From Motilimonas sp. E26 (GTDB taxonomy: Bacteria; Pseudomonadota; Gammaproteobacteria; Enterobacterales; CBDFNC01): a stretch of DNA of 64,000 nucleotides. Under the pieces are notes generated by a model that ran no database searches, was not told where the DNA came from, and saw only the letters and a program-made list of their open reading frames with translations. A program made the position numbers and the translations under genes. The stretch's first letter is position 1. Every line of letters starts with the position of its first letter. Below, piece by piece: positions 11,801 through 20,171 of this stretch. Where the stretch lies: contig NZ_JAIBHJ010000004.1 in the NCBI RefSeq assembly GCF_021278025.1, forward strand, positions 121,116-185,115, read 5' to 3'.

Positions 11801-12301
11801 ACTGCCGCAGGTCTAGTGATCGCGACGAGAGTGATGATGACCAAAAAAGGCAAGAAAATGGGTTTGCTAACCCTTGATGATAAAAGTGCGCGACTGGAAG
11901 TGATGTTGTTTTCGGACGCCTTTGACCAATATGAGTCGCTGATCGCCAAAGACAAAATTTTGGTAGTGAGCGGTCAAGTCAGTCATGATGATTTCTCTGG
12001 TGGTTTAAAGCTTACCGCGCGCGAGGTATTGGACTTATCAGAAGCGCGAGAAAAGCATGCCAAAGGCTTACACTTGCAGCTTAAGCAGTCACAAATCAAT
12101 AAAGACTTTTTCCCGAGATTTACCGATACCCTTGCGCCCTTCAGCGGCGGTATTTGCCCAGTGACTATCAGCTATGAAAGTGAGTCGGCCACTGCTGATT
12201 TGACCTTAGGCACCCAGTGGCGGGTAACACCAGCGGATGAGTTGATGGATCAGCTGGACTTATTATTGGGGCCAAAAAATACCAAGTTGGTGTTTCACTA
12301 A
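8816..12301 (+). CDS. dnaE: DNA polymerase III alpha subunit DnaE
   Basis: This is the replicative DNA polymerase catalytic subunit (C-family), 1161 residues, the normal length for gammaproteobacteria. An N-terminal PHP domain begins '[16 protein letters not shown]'. The polymerase palm carries the aspartates of 'PDFDIDF' near residue 400. A helix-hairpin-helix region and an OB-fold (beta-clamp and tau binding) follow in the C-terminal third. The stop codon overlaps the tilS ATG by one base (TAATG). In E. coli accA follows dnaE; here it does not (see findings). Confidence 0.97.
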   Translation: MADPKFVHLRVHSDYSMVDGLAKVKPIVSRAQEYQMPAIAITDQTNMCGLVKFYGAAHDAGIKPIIGAEFWVQSDELGDEQFRMTALAMNNAGYKNVTLLISKAYLRGHVQGRPIIDKQWLVEHNEGVIILSGGRMGDVGKVLLKGNKSLTQRCVDFYKTHFPDRYFLELLRTERPDEEAYLHMAVELAQQVDLPVVATNEVVILDKDKFDAHEIRVAIHDGYTLMDKNRPKLYSPEQYLKTEDEMCELFSDIPEALQNSVEIAKRCNVTVRLGEYFLPDFPTGGLPIEEYFCKVSWEGLEERLDFLFDKNSPDFAEKRKPYDERLQIELDVINQMGFPGYFLIVMEFIQWSKDNNIPVGPGRGSGAGSLVAYAQKITDLDPLEFDLLFERFLNPERVSMPDFDIDFCMDRRDEVIDHVAELYGRDAVSQIITFGTMAAKAVIRDVGRVLGHPYGFVDRISKLIPPDPGMTLAKAFDVEPKLQETYDADEEVRDLIDMCRILEGCTRNAGKHAGGVVISPTTITDFAPLYCDAEGKFPVTQFDKNDVEYAGLVKFDFLGLRTLTIVQWALDMANAHKAQRGEDPIDIARIPVDCPACFRLLQNSETTAVFQLESRGMKDLIKRLQPDCFEDMIALVALFRPGPLQSGMVDNFIERKHGREEVSYPDSTWQHESLKPILEPTYGIILYQEQVMQIAQVLAGYTLGGADMLRRAMGKKKPEEMAKQRAGFEAGAVKNGIDGELAMKIFDLVEKFAGYGFNKSHSAAYALVSYQTLWMKTHYPAYFMAAVMSADMDNTDKIVTLVDECERMGMPLAPPDVNKGLYKFNVDETGTTIIYGIGAVKGVGEGPIEAIIAARDSGGPFRDLFDFCARVDLKKVNRRVLEKLILSGAMDQLGPHRAALMATLPDAMQAAAQHAAAEAHGQTDLFGVLTTEQDEIEHAFASVPLWPDKVWLEGEKDTLGLYLTGHPINQYLGELRHYTSGRLKDMVPTDRHKNTTAAGLVIATRVMMTKKGKKMGLLTLDDKSARLEVMLFSDAFDQYESLIAKDKILVVSGQVSHDDFSGGLKLTAREVLDLSEAREKHAKGLHLQLKQSQINKDFFPRFTDTLAPFSGGICPVTISYESESATADLTLGTQWRVTPADELMDQLDLLLGPKNTKLVFH

Positions 12302-13650
12302 TGACTCAAGGTTTATCACTATTAAGCCATTCGGTGTATCGGCAAGTGGCGCAGCAATGCGCTGCTTTCCCAAATAACCAGCGAGTATTGGGCTTAAGTG
12401 GTGGCTTAGACTCGGTTGCTTTATTGCATTTATTACATCAGTTGCGTGAGGTTGAGCATTTTGAGCTTAAGGCGATTTATGTTCATCATGGCTTGAGTCA
12501 ATACGCCGACGATTGGCTTACTTTTTGCCAGCAGCTTTGCCAACATCTACATATTGACTTTGTCTCAGAGCGCGTCGACCTTGGTGATGTGAAAGGCGAA
12601 AGCATTGAAGCACTGGCGCGTAAAGCGCGCTATCAAGCCTTTGCAAAGCATTTGCCCATTGGTGGTCAATTACTCACCGCGCAGCATCAAAATGACCAAG
12701 TCGAAAGCTTTTTACTGGCTGCCAAACGTGGCAGCGGCGTAAAGGGCTTAAGTGGCATGCCGATGATAAAAGCGTTTCAACACGGCACCCATTTGCGCCC
12801 TTTGCTTAATGTGCCTCGTGATGCACTAGCAGCGCTTGCTGAGCAAATGAATTGGACTTGGATTGAAGACGACAGCAATAGCAATAGCCAATTTGATCGT
12901 AACTTTTTACGGCTAAATGTGATACCTGCATTAGTTGAACGTTGGCCGAGCGCTGTGAGCGCCATTAGCCGTAGCGCGCGTTTGTGCGGAGAGCAGCAAG
13001 CCTTACTCGATGAACTGTTGACGGATGACTTGAATCAATGTCTTAGGGCGGACTTGGCCTTTAACATTGCTGGCGTGACCACTTATAGTGAGCAGCGCCA
13101 GTTAGCCCTGCTGCGGTTATGGATTGCCAAGCAACATCAATACGCACCCTCAGAAGTGCGGCTAAAAGAAATATGGCACAACGTCGCATTGGCACGCGCC
13201 GATGCGCAGCCGATGCTCTGTTTTAAACACTACCAAATCCGCCGCTTCTTAGGCCATCTCTACCTCACGCCAGGGCAGGGCGCGGAGTTTGACCAAACTA
13301 GCACCGCGCCGCTGTTGTTAGATCAGGTGAACACCTTGCCTTGTGGTAAAACCTTAACCCTAAGCTCAACCAACCAAGGCGCGCGGATAACAATGCCGAA
13401 CACTGAGCTTACCGTTGGTTATCAACTCGCGGGTAGCACTAAGCTTACCCCCGCAGGTCGCCACGGCTCGCGCAGTTATAAAAAGCTCCTGCAAGAGTAT
13501 CAAGTGCCACCATGGCTACGCGATAGTATTCCGATAATCTTTGCTGGTAAGGAAGTGGTTGCCGTGGGCGATTTATTTATTTGCCAGCAGTGGTTCGCGC
13601 GAGGGAGTGAAGTTGGGTTTGAAATCAAACTAACCGATAACCGGTGTTGA
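12301..13650 (+). CDS. tilS: tRNA(Ile)-lysidine synthetase TilS
   Basis: TilS attaches lysine to C34 of the CAU-anticodon tRNA-Ile, changing it to read AUA; it is essential in most bacteria. The 449-residue protein has the N-type ATP pyrophosphatase P-loop SGGLDS at residues 33-38 and the family's C-terminal domains ('LAGSTKLTPAGRHGSR', 'VPPWLRDSIPIIF'). The ATG overlaps the dnaE stop, so translation is probably coupled. It is the last recognisable housekeeping gene before the accessory region. Confidence 0.95.
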   Translation: MTQGLSLLSHSVYRQVAQQCAAFPNNQRVLGLSGGLDSVALLHLLHQLREVEHFELKAIYVHHGLSQYADDWLTFCQQLCQHLHIDFVSERVDLGDVKGESIEALARKARYQAFAKHLPIGGQLLTAQHQNDQVESFLLAAKRGSGVKGLSGMPMIKAFQHGTHLRPLLNVPRDALAALAEQMNWTWIEDDSNSNSQFDRNFLRLNVIPALVERWPSAVSAISRSARLCGEQQALLDELLTDDLNQCLRADLAFNIAGVTTYSEQRQLALLRLWIAKQHQYAPSEVRLKEIWHNVALARADAQPMLCFKHYQIRRFLGHLYLTPGQGAEFDQTSTAPLLLDQVNTLPCGKTLTLSSTNQGARITMPNTELTVGYQLAGSTKLTPAGRHGSRSYKKLLQEYQVPPWLRDSIPIIFAGKEVVAVGDLFICQQWFARGSEVGFEIKLTDNRC

Positions 13651-13885
13651 TGACGCGACAAACTTAATAAAAATGTTACGAGATAAGTGGGATTTTTATT
13701 ACCATCCAAGCACTTTTGGTATAACCGCTTTAAGTATGCCCCTGTAGGCTTAGCCTTTGTATCCCCTGAAAAAGACATGTTACGGCGAAGAGTCGGCAAC
13801 TCCCATCGCAATAACATAACGCCTAGAAATTCTATCAAATAGATGAGTGACTGTTGTTCTAGAATGCTTGAAGTCGCTGACTCCC

Positions 13886-14439
13886 TTAGCTGATAACTCT
13901 AAATAGTTTTTTGGCTGTAAAATTGTCTTTAATGGGCACATATTCAACGAAGTATTCGCTGTCTTTGACTTTGGTCTGCGCGCCTTGTCAGTTAATAAAC
14001 ATGTCTGGCTCACCGTTTGCGAGGTTTTGTTGGGTATAGACAGCTTGAACCTCAAAATCATCGGCTTGAGAAACGGGAATGATCACCTTGCCCTTGCTGT
14101 TAACTTGGGCGGTGATGTCCGGATCGCTGGCTTGTGTTGGCAGTGTGAGGGCAAAGTCATCACGATGTTGCTCAAACAGACTTACCGATATTTTTTCGTT
14201 TAAGCCACAACGAAACTTTCTGACTAGCACGTTAAATTGGGTGCGTAAACTGACGTAAACGCAGTCGACCAGCTCAGCGTTTCTTTGGCTGAAGGTGAAA
14301 TAGAGCTCATCCATTTTGCCGTGGTAATGATCAGCCCATGATTAAGGCTTGCTTGATAGCTCGCATTAGGGGCGGATTACGCCAGTACAGGCAAGCTTAA
14401 TATGGTGACAAATAGGCAGAATAACTGGCGTTGAATCAC
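13886..14439 (-). pseudogene. Decayed gene for a secreted protein, unknown function
   Basis: On the minus strand a GTG at 14439 with AAGGA upstream opens a clean signal peptide (IQRQLFCLFVTILSLPVLA) that hits a stop at 14377-14379. The next coding-like stretch, starting 'MDELYFTFSQRNAEL' at 14314, is in a different frame. It runs to a TAA at 13988-13990, and the same frame then continues with protein-like sequence ('SEYFVEYVPIKDNF') to a final stop at 13886. One frameshift and one in-frame stop therefore break a protein of about 180 residues. I do not recognise the family. The IS982 element begins 23 bp upstream of the start and probably also removed its promoter. Confidence 0.6.
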
Positions 14440-14461
14440 TTGCGATCCTTTTAGATTAGTT

Positions 14462-15457
14462 AACCTGAACTCGGGATAAAAATAGAAATGAACTAAAAGC
14501 TGGTTCTGCGATCAGATCTTTCGACCAAGAGAGAACAATCGCAAGGGAACCAGCTATGCATAAACTAGTAGACTTATTCTGTCATGTCGATGACTTTTGT
14601 CAGGCTTTTTTACCTCAATGGCAAAAACTTCAACTTGAAAACGGTGATCGTAAGCGGAACCGTAAAGGACGCATGTCTGAAAGTGAAATAATGACCATTA
14701 TTATTGCTTTTCATATGTCACATCAACGTGATTTTAAGAACTTCTATCTCGGTATAATCCACCGGTATCACAAAAATGAATTTCCTACTTTACTGAGCTA
14801 CACACGTTTTCTTGAAGTTATGCCGTCAGTGCTCGTTCCTTTAAGCTCCTTTTTCACTCATGTGAAAGGAACGCCTACAGGTATTGAGTTTGTTGACTCT
14901 ACCAGTATTAAAGTCTGCCATAACTTACGTATCCCAAGACACAAAGTATTCAAAGGGACGGCTGCAAGAGGTAAAGGTACGATGGGTTGGTTTTACGGCT
15001 TTAAACTTCACATCATCACGAATCACCTTGGTGACATTGTTGCAGCCAAACTGACGCCAGCAAATACTGATGATATGAAGCCTGTTCGAGAATTATCAAA
15101 GGGGCTATTCGACAAGCTTTATGCTGATAAAGGCTATATCAGTAAAGCGCCCACTGAAGATTTAAAAGAAGATGGGATTACGCTGATAACAACGCATCGA
15201 AAAAATATGAAGCCAAAAGTCATAGCTGCTTGGGATCGAGCAATGTTGTCAAAGCGGTTCATTATCGAGACGATAAACGACCAACTGAAGAACATATCTC
15301 AGATTGAACATTCTCGTCATCGTAGCTTACACGGGTTCATGCTGAACTTGCTAGGAGGCTTAATCGCTTACTGTTTAAAACCAGAAAAGCCATCACTCAA
15401 CATCACAAATACTGAAAAGTCTGGGTTGATGGCAATGGCTTAAACCGATCTCAGGTT
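14462..15457 (+). mobile_element. IS982-family insertion sequence
   Basis: The element is about 1 kb and holds one transposase gene. Ends were placed by comparing the flanks. AACCTGAACTCGGGATAA at 14462-14479 matches the reverse complement of 15440-15457 (AACCTGAGATCGGTTTAA) at 14 of 18 positions, giving imperfect terminal inverted repeats. The tetramer AGTT flanks both sides (14458-14461 and 15458-15461) and may be the target duplication, although IS982 elements often make longer ones. The transposase looks intact, so the element may still move. Confidence 0.75.
14556..15443 (+). CDS. IS982-family transposase
   Basis: This is a DDE transposase of 295 residues, a typical IS982 length. The three acidic residues can be placed at 'EFVDSTSIKVCH' (first D), 'LYADKGYIS' (second D) and the 'RFIIETINDQLK' / 'QIEHSRHRS' region (E). 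An N-terminal helical segment precedes the catalytic core. The coding sequence runs to within 14 bp of the right end of the element. No frameshift or stop is seen, so it is probably functional. Confidence 0.88.
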   Translation: MHKLVDLFCHVDDFCQAFLPQWQKLQLENGDRKRNRKGRMSESEIMTIIIAFHMSHQRDFKNFYLGIIHRYHKNEFPTLLSYTRFLEVMPSVLVPLSSFFTHVKGTPTGIEFVDSTSIKVCHNLRIPRHKVFKGTAARGKGTMGWFYGFKLHIITNHLGDIVAAKLTPANTDDMKPVRELSKGLFDKLYADKGYISKAPTEDLKEDGITLITTHRKNMKPKVIAAWDRAMLSKRFIIETINDQLKNISQIEHSRHRSLHGFMLNLLGGLIAYCLKPEKPSLNITNTEKSGLMAMA

Positions 15458-15528
15458 AGTTAGGGCCAGACTTGTGGCTCGATAGTGTGCCGCTAAGACA
15501 TTAGCCAACACAACAAGTAGGTAAGCTG

Positions 15529-15618
15529 CTAATTCAATGTGTTAGCTCGCGATAATAGGTATTTATGGATTTTATTGTCAATAATGTTGGGTTAGAATGC
15601 TTCATCTTTTTGTGACTT
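15529..15618 (+). repeat. 90-bp direct repeat, copy 1 (upstream of first membrane paralog)
   Basis: This stretch, from CTAATTCAATGTGTTAGC to TTTTTGTGACTT, recurs with about ten differences at 19135-19224. Each copy lies upstream of a member of the same protein family (15758 and 19239). The simplest reading is that the repeat is leader or promoter DNA carried along in gene duplication. The rest of the 15460-15757 gap shows no gene. Confidence 0.75.
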
Positions 15619-15757
15619 TTGCGGTTTGCACTTAAGTCTATTTCTTTTGTTGAACAAAATAAGCGTTATCCATAGCCGCGATTGAATTTGCATCGGTCAT
15701 ATTTGTTTCAACTTAACGTTCCCACGACTTACTGTATTTAGCTTCTGGAGCCCAGAC

Positions 15758-16693
15758 ATGCAACAAGACTATTACGCGTTATCGGCGTATGAATACCAGT
15801 ACTGGAAAACCACGCCAATGCCTGAGCCTCATTATTTAAAAGGCAGCTTTGTATTGGTATTTGGGGAGTATGAGCAAGTCTTGCCATCCTCCTACCTTAA
15901 AGGACTGCATGCTTCTTTGAAAGATGAGGCTATAGTTGAAGATGATGGCTTATTTCAATTTAATCATCAGTGTATTCGAACCGTGACGGGGGGCAGGGCT
16001 TGGTTGGGGATCTTGTGTCAATTTGGCGGAATGCTAATGGCGATAGGTGGCATTGTTTTTATTATTGGAAATCTTCTTATATCAATGTTTTTAGCCTTTC
16101 ATAGTGTAAGTAAAGCTATTGATAGTATATTTGTCCTGATGCCTTTGTCTCTTAGTTTATTGTTCGGTGGCGTGCTCTTATTATTACTAGTTCGCCTCCC
16201 CCCCCCGTATTCGGACTATATTTTTGGTAAAGCTGGCCCATCATTAGAGCTTAATCGTCAAACAGGGATGATCACCTTTTGGCTCTATGGTTGGTTAACA
16301 GGCCGATTAAAATCCAAACAAAGCTATAACTTCATGGAATTTATCCCTTACTTACAGCCTCTTGTCAGCCCAACCCCGACCTCGGCTGGCTGCAATATCA
16401 TTTTTGTGCATAAGGATGACATGTCCCTTCAATTTAGCAGCGTTGGCTTGGCTAACTTTTCCAGCATTGCCGATGGGCTAGCGTGGTGGGACTTTATTCA
16501 GTGTTACATGGATGTCGCCCAGCCGCTGCCCAATTCGCCCACGTTAGAAGTATGCCGCCATTTAGACCCAACATCAGCCAAGTATGACTTAGCTATTGGA
16601 CGCGACCCCCGTTATTGGCGCGATATGAGCGAGCAAGAGTACCAATGGGCAGAGCAGGCCATGGCTGAAAAAATTAACCGGATCTATTGCTGA
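15758..16693 (+). CDS. Membrane protein, paralog 1 of a three-member local family (possibly DUF6708-like)
   Basis: The protein has 311 residues. It has a hydrophilic N-terminus, two hydrophobic blocks (roughly 83-115 and 123-147), and a cytoplasmic-looking C-terminal half. That half ends in a block shared with the next gene: a 'WDFIQCYMDVAQPLPNSP' segment, then 'HLDPTSA'. It resembles the family I know as DUF6708, but this is from memory and unverified. The start ATG has TGGAG 7 nt upstream. A tract of nine C at 16198-16206, coding for prolines inside the gene, could slip and switch the frame. Function is unknown; neighbours suggest a link to the downstream kinase triad. Confidence 0.7.
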   Translation: MQQDYYALSAYEYQYWKTTPMPEPHYLKGSFVLVFGEYEQVLPSSYLKGLHASLKDEAIVEDDGLFQFNHQCIRTVTGGRAWLGILCQFGGMLMAIGGIVFIIGNLLISMFLAFHSVSKAIDSIFVLMPLSLSLLFGGVLLLLLVRLPPPYSDYIFGKAGPSLELNRQTGMITFWLYGWLTGRLKSKQSYNFMEFIPYLQPLVSPTPTSAGCNIIFVHKDDMSLQFSSVGLANFSSIADGLAWWDFIQCYMDVAQPLPNSPTLEVCRHLDPTSAKYDLAIGRDPRYWRDMSEQEYQWAEQAMAEKINRIYC

Positions 16694-16750
16694 TGTCGTT
16701 GGTTTTCCGTCTTTGTCTAATTAACGTAAATAAGCAGCTTAAGGCCTCCC

Positions 16751-18127
16751 ATGTCAGTTGAAAATAATGTGTACGCCGACACCGCCTATCGCGGCAGTCA
16801 ATGTCCTAGTGTCAATGAAATATACCAAGCCAATCTGCTTGAACATTTACTGATAGACAGCCAGCTTACTTGGCATAATCAATATACCTACAAGAGCCCG
16901 ATTAATTGGCAGTTTCCTAGGGTCTGTTGATCTTTCGTGATTATTTTTGCAGCGAATTGTTGGGTATTTATACAAGGCAGCGCTTTTGTGGTGTAGCTAG
17001 CTACACGAAAAGGCGATAACGCAGTAGAAATACCCAACAAACGCTGTCCTACGGATTCGGCTAAAAGCGTTTTGCCCATCGTTGAGCAGTATTTACTTAG
17101 AATGCTAAGCTATACACTGCTCGCCTTGCTCAAAACGCTTTTATCTCGAACAAAAATTAACCAGCAAAGATCAACAGACCCTAGCCACTGGTACAAGCAA
17201 TATACCTATCAAGTTAAAAATAATGACTTTCCAACCTTTTGGCGCTGGACTGATGAGGCATTTAAAGCAGCCTTTGATGAAGACAAAACAAAGCCAACAT
17301 CTAGTCTGTTATTCACTATTATGGGCAGCTTTTTATCTTTTCCATTAGCATGGATATGGATCATTGCTTGTTGGCTAGGAAGCATACTGACAATGATTGC
17401 CGTCATGGAAGTGCATTGGGATGTATTAGTATCATTTTTGATTTTCCCTCCTATTGTCGCTTGTTTTGGGACATATCTAAACTATTGGGTAACAGATAAG
17501 GAATTAAGGTGTTTTGAGCGTTATCGCTGGAGCGGAGAGGGGTGTTATCGCCGAACCGGTAAAGTGAAACACGCATATATCGGGGAGGCTAACTTTACCG
17601 ATTGTGTGCCCGCGGTAGAGCATAATGTGATGACAAATGGCACTACCCATTTAAGTTTAGTGTTGAAATACCGGCACCCCGAAAATCCGTACCAATCATT
17701 TGAGGTGCACATATTCAGCGGCGGTACCGATTATTCACAAATTGAGGCCGCATGGGATACGCTACTGAGATACATGGATGTGGAGCAGCCCCTACCAGAT
17801 ATCCCAAGCCTTGAGCCATTTCGCCATTTAGACCCGACCACCGCGGCGTTTGATAAAGCGGGTAAGCGGGGGCGACCTGATAACTTTTGGGTAGACTTTT
17901 ATGTCAAGCACAGCAAACCAGCGTGGCAAGATTACTTTACCCAATATGACGGTATTCGCAGTGATAACCCCATCAAGGTGATGGAAGAGGAATATCGAGT
18001 AATGATGAATGGCTTTGCGCCGTACACACCGCCGTATATTCCAGAAGAGGTTTATCAGCAGCGCCTAAAGGCAGCGCAGGATGCAGTCGAGATAGAAACT
18101 AAGCAAGCTGAGATGATGCAATCATGA
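16751..18127 (+). pseudogene. Membrane protein paralog 2, interrupted by a MITE
   Basis: The gene starts at ATG 16751 ('MSVENNVYADTAYRG') and is cut by the element at 16920-17181, which introduces a stop at 16928-16930. Removing the element plus one TA copy joins 16919 to 17184 in frame (cct agc cac) and restores 370 codons, so the insertion is the only lesion seen. The 3' part is open from 17072 inside the element, and an element-derived start could still make a 351-residue protein. The remaining protein has membrane segments near the 'SFLSFPLAWIWIIACW' stretch and the shared block 'RYMDVEQPLPDIPSLEPF' followed by 'RHLDPTTAAFD'. It also has a long charged C-terminal tail absent from paralog 3. 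Confidence 0.8.
16918..17183. mobile_element. 262-bp MITE (IS630/mariner-like ends) with TA target duplication
   Basis: The element spans 16920-17181. Its ends are a perfect 16-bp inverted repeat GGGTCTGTTGATCTTT that continues imperfectly for about another 14 bp. TA is duplicated on both sides (16918-16919 and 17182-17183) within a CTAG target, the preference of IS630/mariner transposases. It has no transposase gene. Inside are two hairpin-forming blocks: one with arms TTGTTGGGTATTT around the 16-bp palindrome GTGTAGCTAGCTACAC (16991-17006), and one with arms AAAAGCGTTTTG / CAAAACGCTTTT. It needs a transposase supplied from elsewhere in the genome. Confidence 0.85.
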
Positions 18128-18220
18128 CAGGCTCCTCATCATCACAAGGCAATCATGTACTGGCATTTGGTGATGACGCTCAGGGAATAGCAAATTTAAG
18201 TGTGATTTTGTGATGTTCGC

Positions 18221-18295
18221 CGAGCAAGCTCGCCTCCCACAGGGGCTGGGTGTGGTTGTTAATTTGCGGGTAACAGTGGGACCTGAGCTTGCTCA
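18221..18295. repeat. REP-like inverted pair
   Basis: CGAGCAAGCTCGCCTCCCAC at 18221-18240 and GTGGGACCTGAGCTTGCTCA at 18276-18295 are inverted copies matching at 16 of 20 positions, separated by 35 bp. Each contains its own small palindrome (GAGC-AA-GCTC, GAGC-TT-GCTC). The core resembles the REP sequences of pseudomonads. It sits between converging reading frames, after paralog 2 and the 3' end of a minus-strand pseudogene, where REP elements are common. Confidence 0.55.
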
Positions 18296-18314
18296 GGGAA
18301 TGGCATGATCCCCG

Positions 18315-19049
18315 TTATCGGTTTAAGCTGCACGGGTACACATAGTGGCAACCGGGGGCACTGTCTCGGTGATAACGCCATGCAAATCTTGTGTTAGCTT
18401 GAGTAAATTGAAGTGCGGGCGAGGCCTCAATCCATTCGCCATCCCCCATACTTGCGACCATGGAGCCAATTAACGTCTTGGCGCCATTTTGTGCGTCAAG
18501 ATCGAGCCAAGTATTTAAAAAATGGGTGTTAATTAATTCTTGATTGGTTTGATAATCTTCAATCATATGCGCTGGGCCCGAGTTTCTGCGCTCGATGGGG
18601 CTAGCTGCCAACCGCTGTTCTGATTGTATTCAAATTGATAACTTGGGACTTTACCCTGCATGAAAGGCGCGTGTTGTAACTGGCGAAACGCCTTTACTAG
18701 GCTGTCAATTTCAGGTGCTGGGTTAAAACTTTCGCCGATAAAGCGAATTTCACTCACTGCCATGTCGGTGTAGCGACTGCCTGTTATCGCAGAGTTAAAA
18801 ATGAAACTCACCTTAGTGACTTTATGCGTTAACGCGGGAAGAAACATTTTGTAGCCCAAATTAGCAACATGCTCGGTGTGTAAGCATTGGGGGTATCGTT
18901 GGCGTCAATAATCGATTGGGTGAGATAGCGGAACTGGCCTGAAAGAGCTGGTTATCCAGTGCTAGGGTAATTTGCTCTGGCACGGCATTGGCGGCAAACA
19001 GCGAGATCGGTAGTAAGGTTAATTTTAGTTGTTGCAAGGTGGTGCGCAT
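18315..19049 (-). pseudogene. Decayed gene for a secreted protein, possibly with a carbohydrate-binding domain
   Basis: The minus-strand ATG at 19049 opens a signal peptide (RTTLQQLKLTLLPISLFA) and mature start. Coding-like sequence then changes frame at least three times: near 18960 ('FRYLTQSIIDANDTPNAYT'), near 18860 ('FLPALTHKVTKVSFIFNSA') and near 18600 ('MIEDYQTNQELINTHFLNT'). It ends at 18315. Joined together it would be about 240 residues. The middle part, with 'TDMAVSEIRF', recalls discoidin/NADase-type glycan-binding domains, but this is a guess. The scattered frameshifts indicate an old, non-functional gene. Confidence 0.6.
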
Positions 19050-19134
19050 CAATTGCGTCTCGTCTGGTTGGCGGAGTCTGGCTGGTGGATAATTGCAACT
19101 AGCTCGACTTAGTCGGAAAAGGGTGAGTTACCCA

Positions 19135-19224
19135 CTAACTCAATGTGTTAGCTCGCAATAATAGGTTTATATAGATTTTATTATCAATAACACTGGGGTA
19201 GAATGCTTCATTTTTTTGTGACTT
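19135..19224 (+). repeat. 90-bp direct repeat, copy 2 (upstream of third membrane paralog)
   Basis: This is the second copy of the repeat at 15529-15618, with the same length and order of blocks and about ten substitutions. It ends 15 bp before the ATG at 19239, whereas copy 1 ends about 140 bp before its gene. It therefore marks duplicated upstream DNA. Confidence 0.75.
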
Positions 19225-19238
19225 AATTGCTAAATCGA

Positions 19239-19971
19239 ATGTCCTTGTACCACTCACCACATCGCGAATACGCAAACACGGCCTATCATGGCCAAGGGCC
19301 AAATCCTGCGCCGGCGGCCAATGATAGCTTTTTTAAATCCGTCATCACCAAGGCGAAGCTGCCATGGGGAGATATCACTTGGCTTAATCCAACAAAATAT
19401 CAATTTAAGAAGGTGGCTGAGCCAGGTAAGTTAAGTCACGATACTTCCATCTATCGTATAGAGAGGGGCCCTGATTGCTCTGGTTCAGTTTTGATGGGGT
19501 TTATACGGTCTATTTTCCTAATTGGAAGCTTTCCATTAGCTTGGGGTTACCTGTTTATTCTAGCTTTCGTTTCTATTGTGGGTATGATGTATGGCCATTT
19601 TGCTAATGCGCTTATTCTTTTTTTTGTACCCAATTCCAATTTTCATCGCATGTACCATGATGCGAGTTTTATTAAAGACTAATCGATTTACTGAACAAGC
19701 TTACATCTGGTCCAAAATCGGTTTACACCGTTGTACGGGTAACATGACCACGCATTTTGGCACTTTCCCTTTCACCGACTTTGATGCGGTGATTAATGCC
19801 GCCATCCAGCAAAACGGCACCCATGAATTTCGTTTATCCCTGCGTTACAAATACCCTGATAAACTGGGGCGTCGAACTCATGATATTGATGTGTTTATGG
19901 CGGGCGCTTCTATGCATGAGGCCGTTGCCGCTTGGGACATGGTGCAGCGCTATGTTCTGGCGCTAGCTTAA
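19239..19971 (+). pseudogene. Membrane protein paralog 3, frameshifted in a T8 tract
   Basis: The ATG at 19239 ('MSLYHSPHREYANTAYHG') resembles the start of paralog 2. An upstream TTG at 19227 is less likely. The frame runs through a membrane segment to a run of eight T at 19618-19625, then ends at 19682. The family sequence continues in the next frame from the T tract ('FLYPIPIFIACTMM', then 'FTDFDAVINAAIQQNGTHEF') to 19971. One T fewer would give an uninterrupted protein of about 243 residues. It also lacks the C-terminal 'LDPT' block of the other two copies, ending just after 'WDMVQRY'. It may be a true pseudogene, an off phase of a slipping tract, or a sequencing error. Confidence 0.7.
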
Positions 19972-20171
19972 AGGCGTGGTATTTGCTCCATTGGAGATAG
20001 AACCAAACAATGCCTTTGGCCTGCTTTGAATCATAGCGGTGCTTGGTAGCCATTCCTAAAAGTAGGTTAGTTATTGATCTAGCATCACAAATACATCTTT
20101 CAATACATATTTAAATATAAAAAATTGATGTTTTCTGCTTAAATGTATTTTTTTAACGGTCTGAGTTTTAT

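Noticed and set aside
13780..14061. 93-codon minus-strand ORF
   Set aside because: It lies in a frame that shows no protein-like continuity with the decayed secreted-protein gene, which occupies another frame of the same strand.
16888..17079. 63-codon minus-strand ORF within the MITE
   Set aside because: It is generated by the hairpin sequence of the element and has no transposase-like content.
18124..18213. 29-codon ORF overlapping the stop of membrane paralog 2 (ATGA)
   Set aside because: It is short, has no family resemblance and runs into the REP-like region; it could be a remnant but cannot be supported.
15758..19971. Membrane paralogs as type VI secretion effectors or immunity proteins
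   Set aside because: No VgrG, PAAR, Hcp or other secretion gene is in the window, so the idea is kept only as a possibility in the findings.
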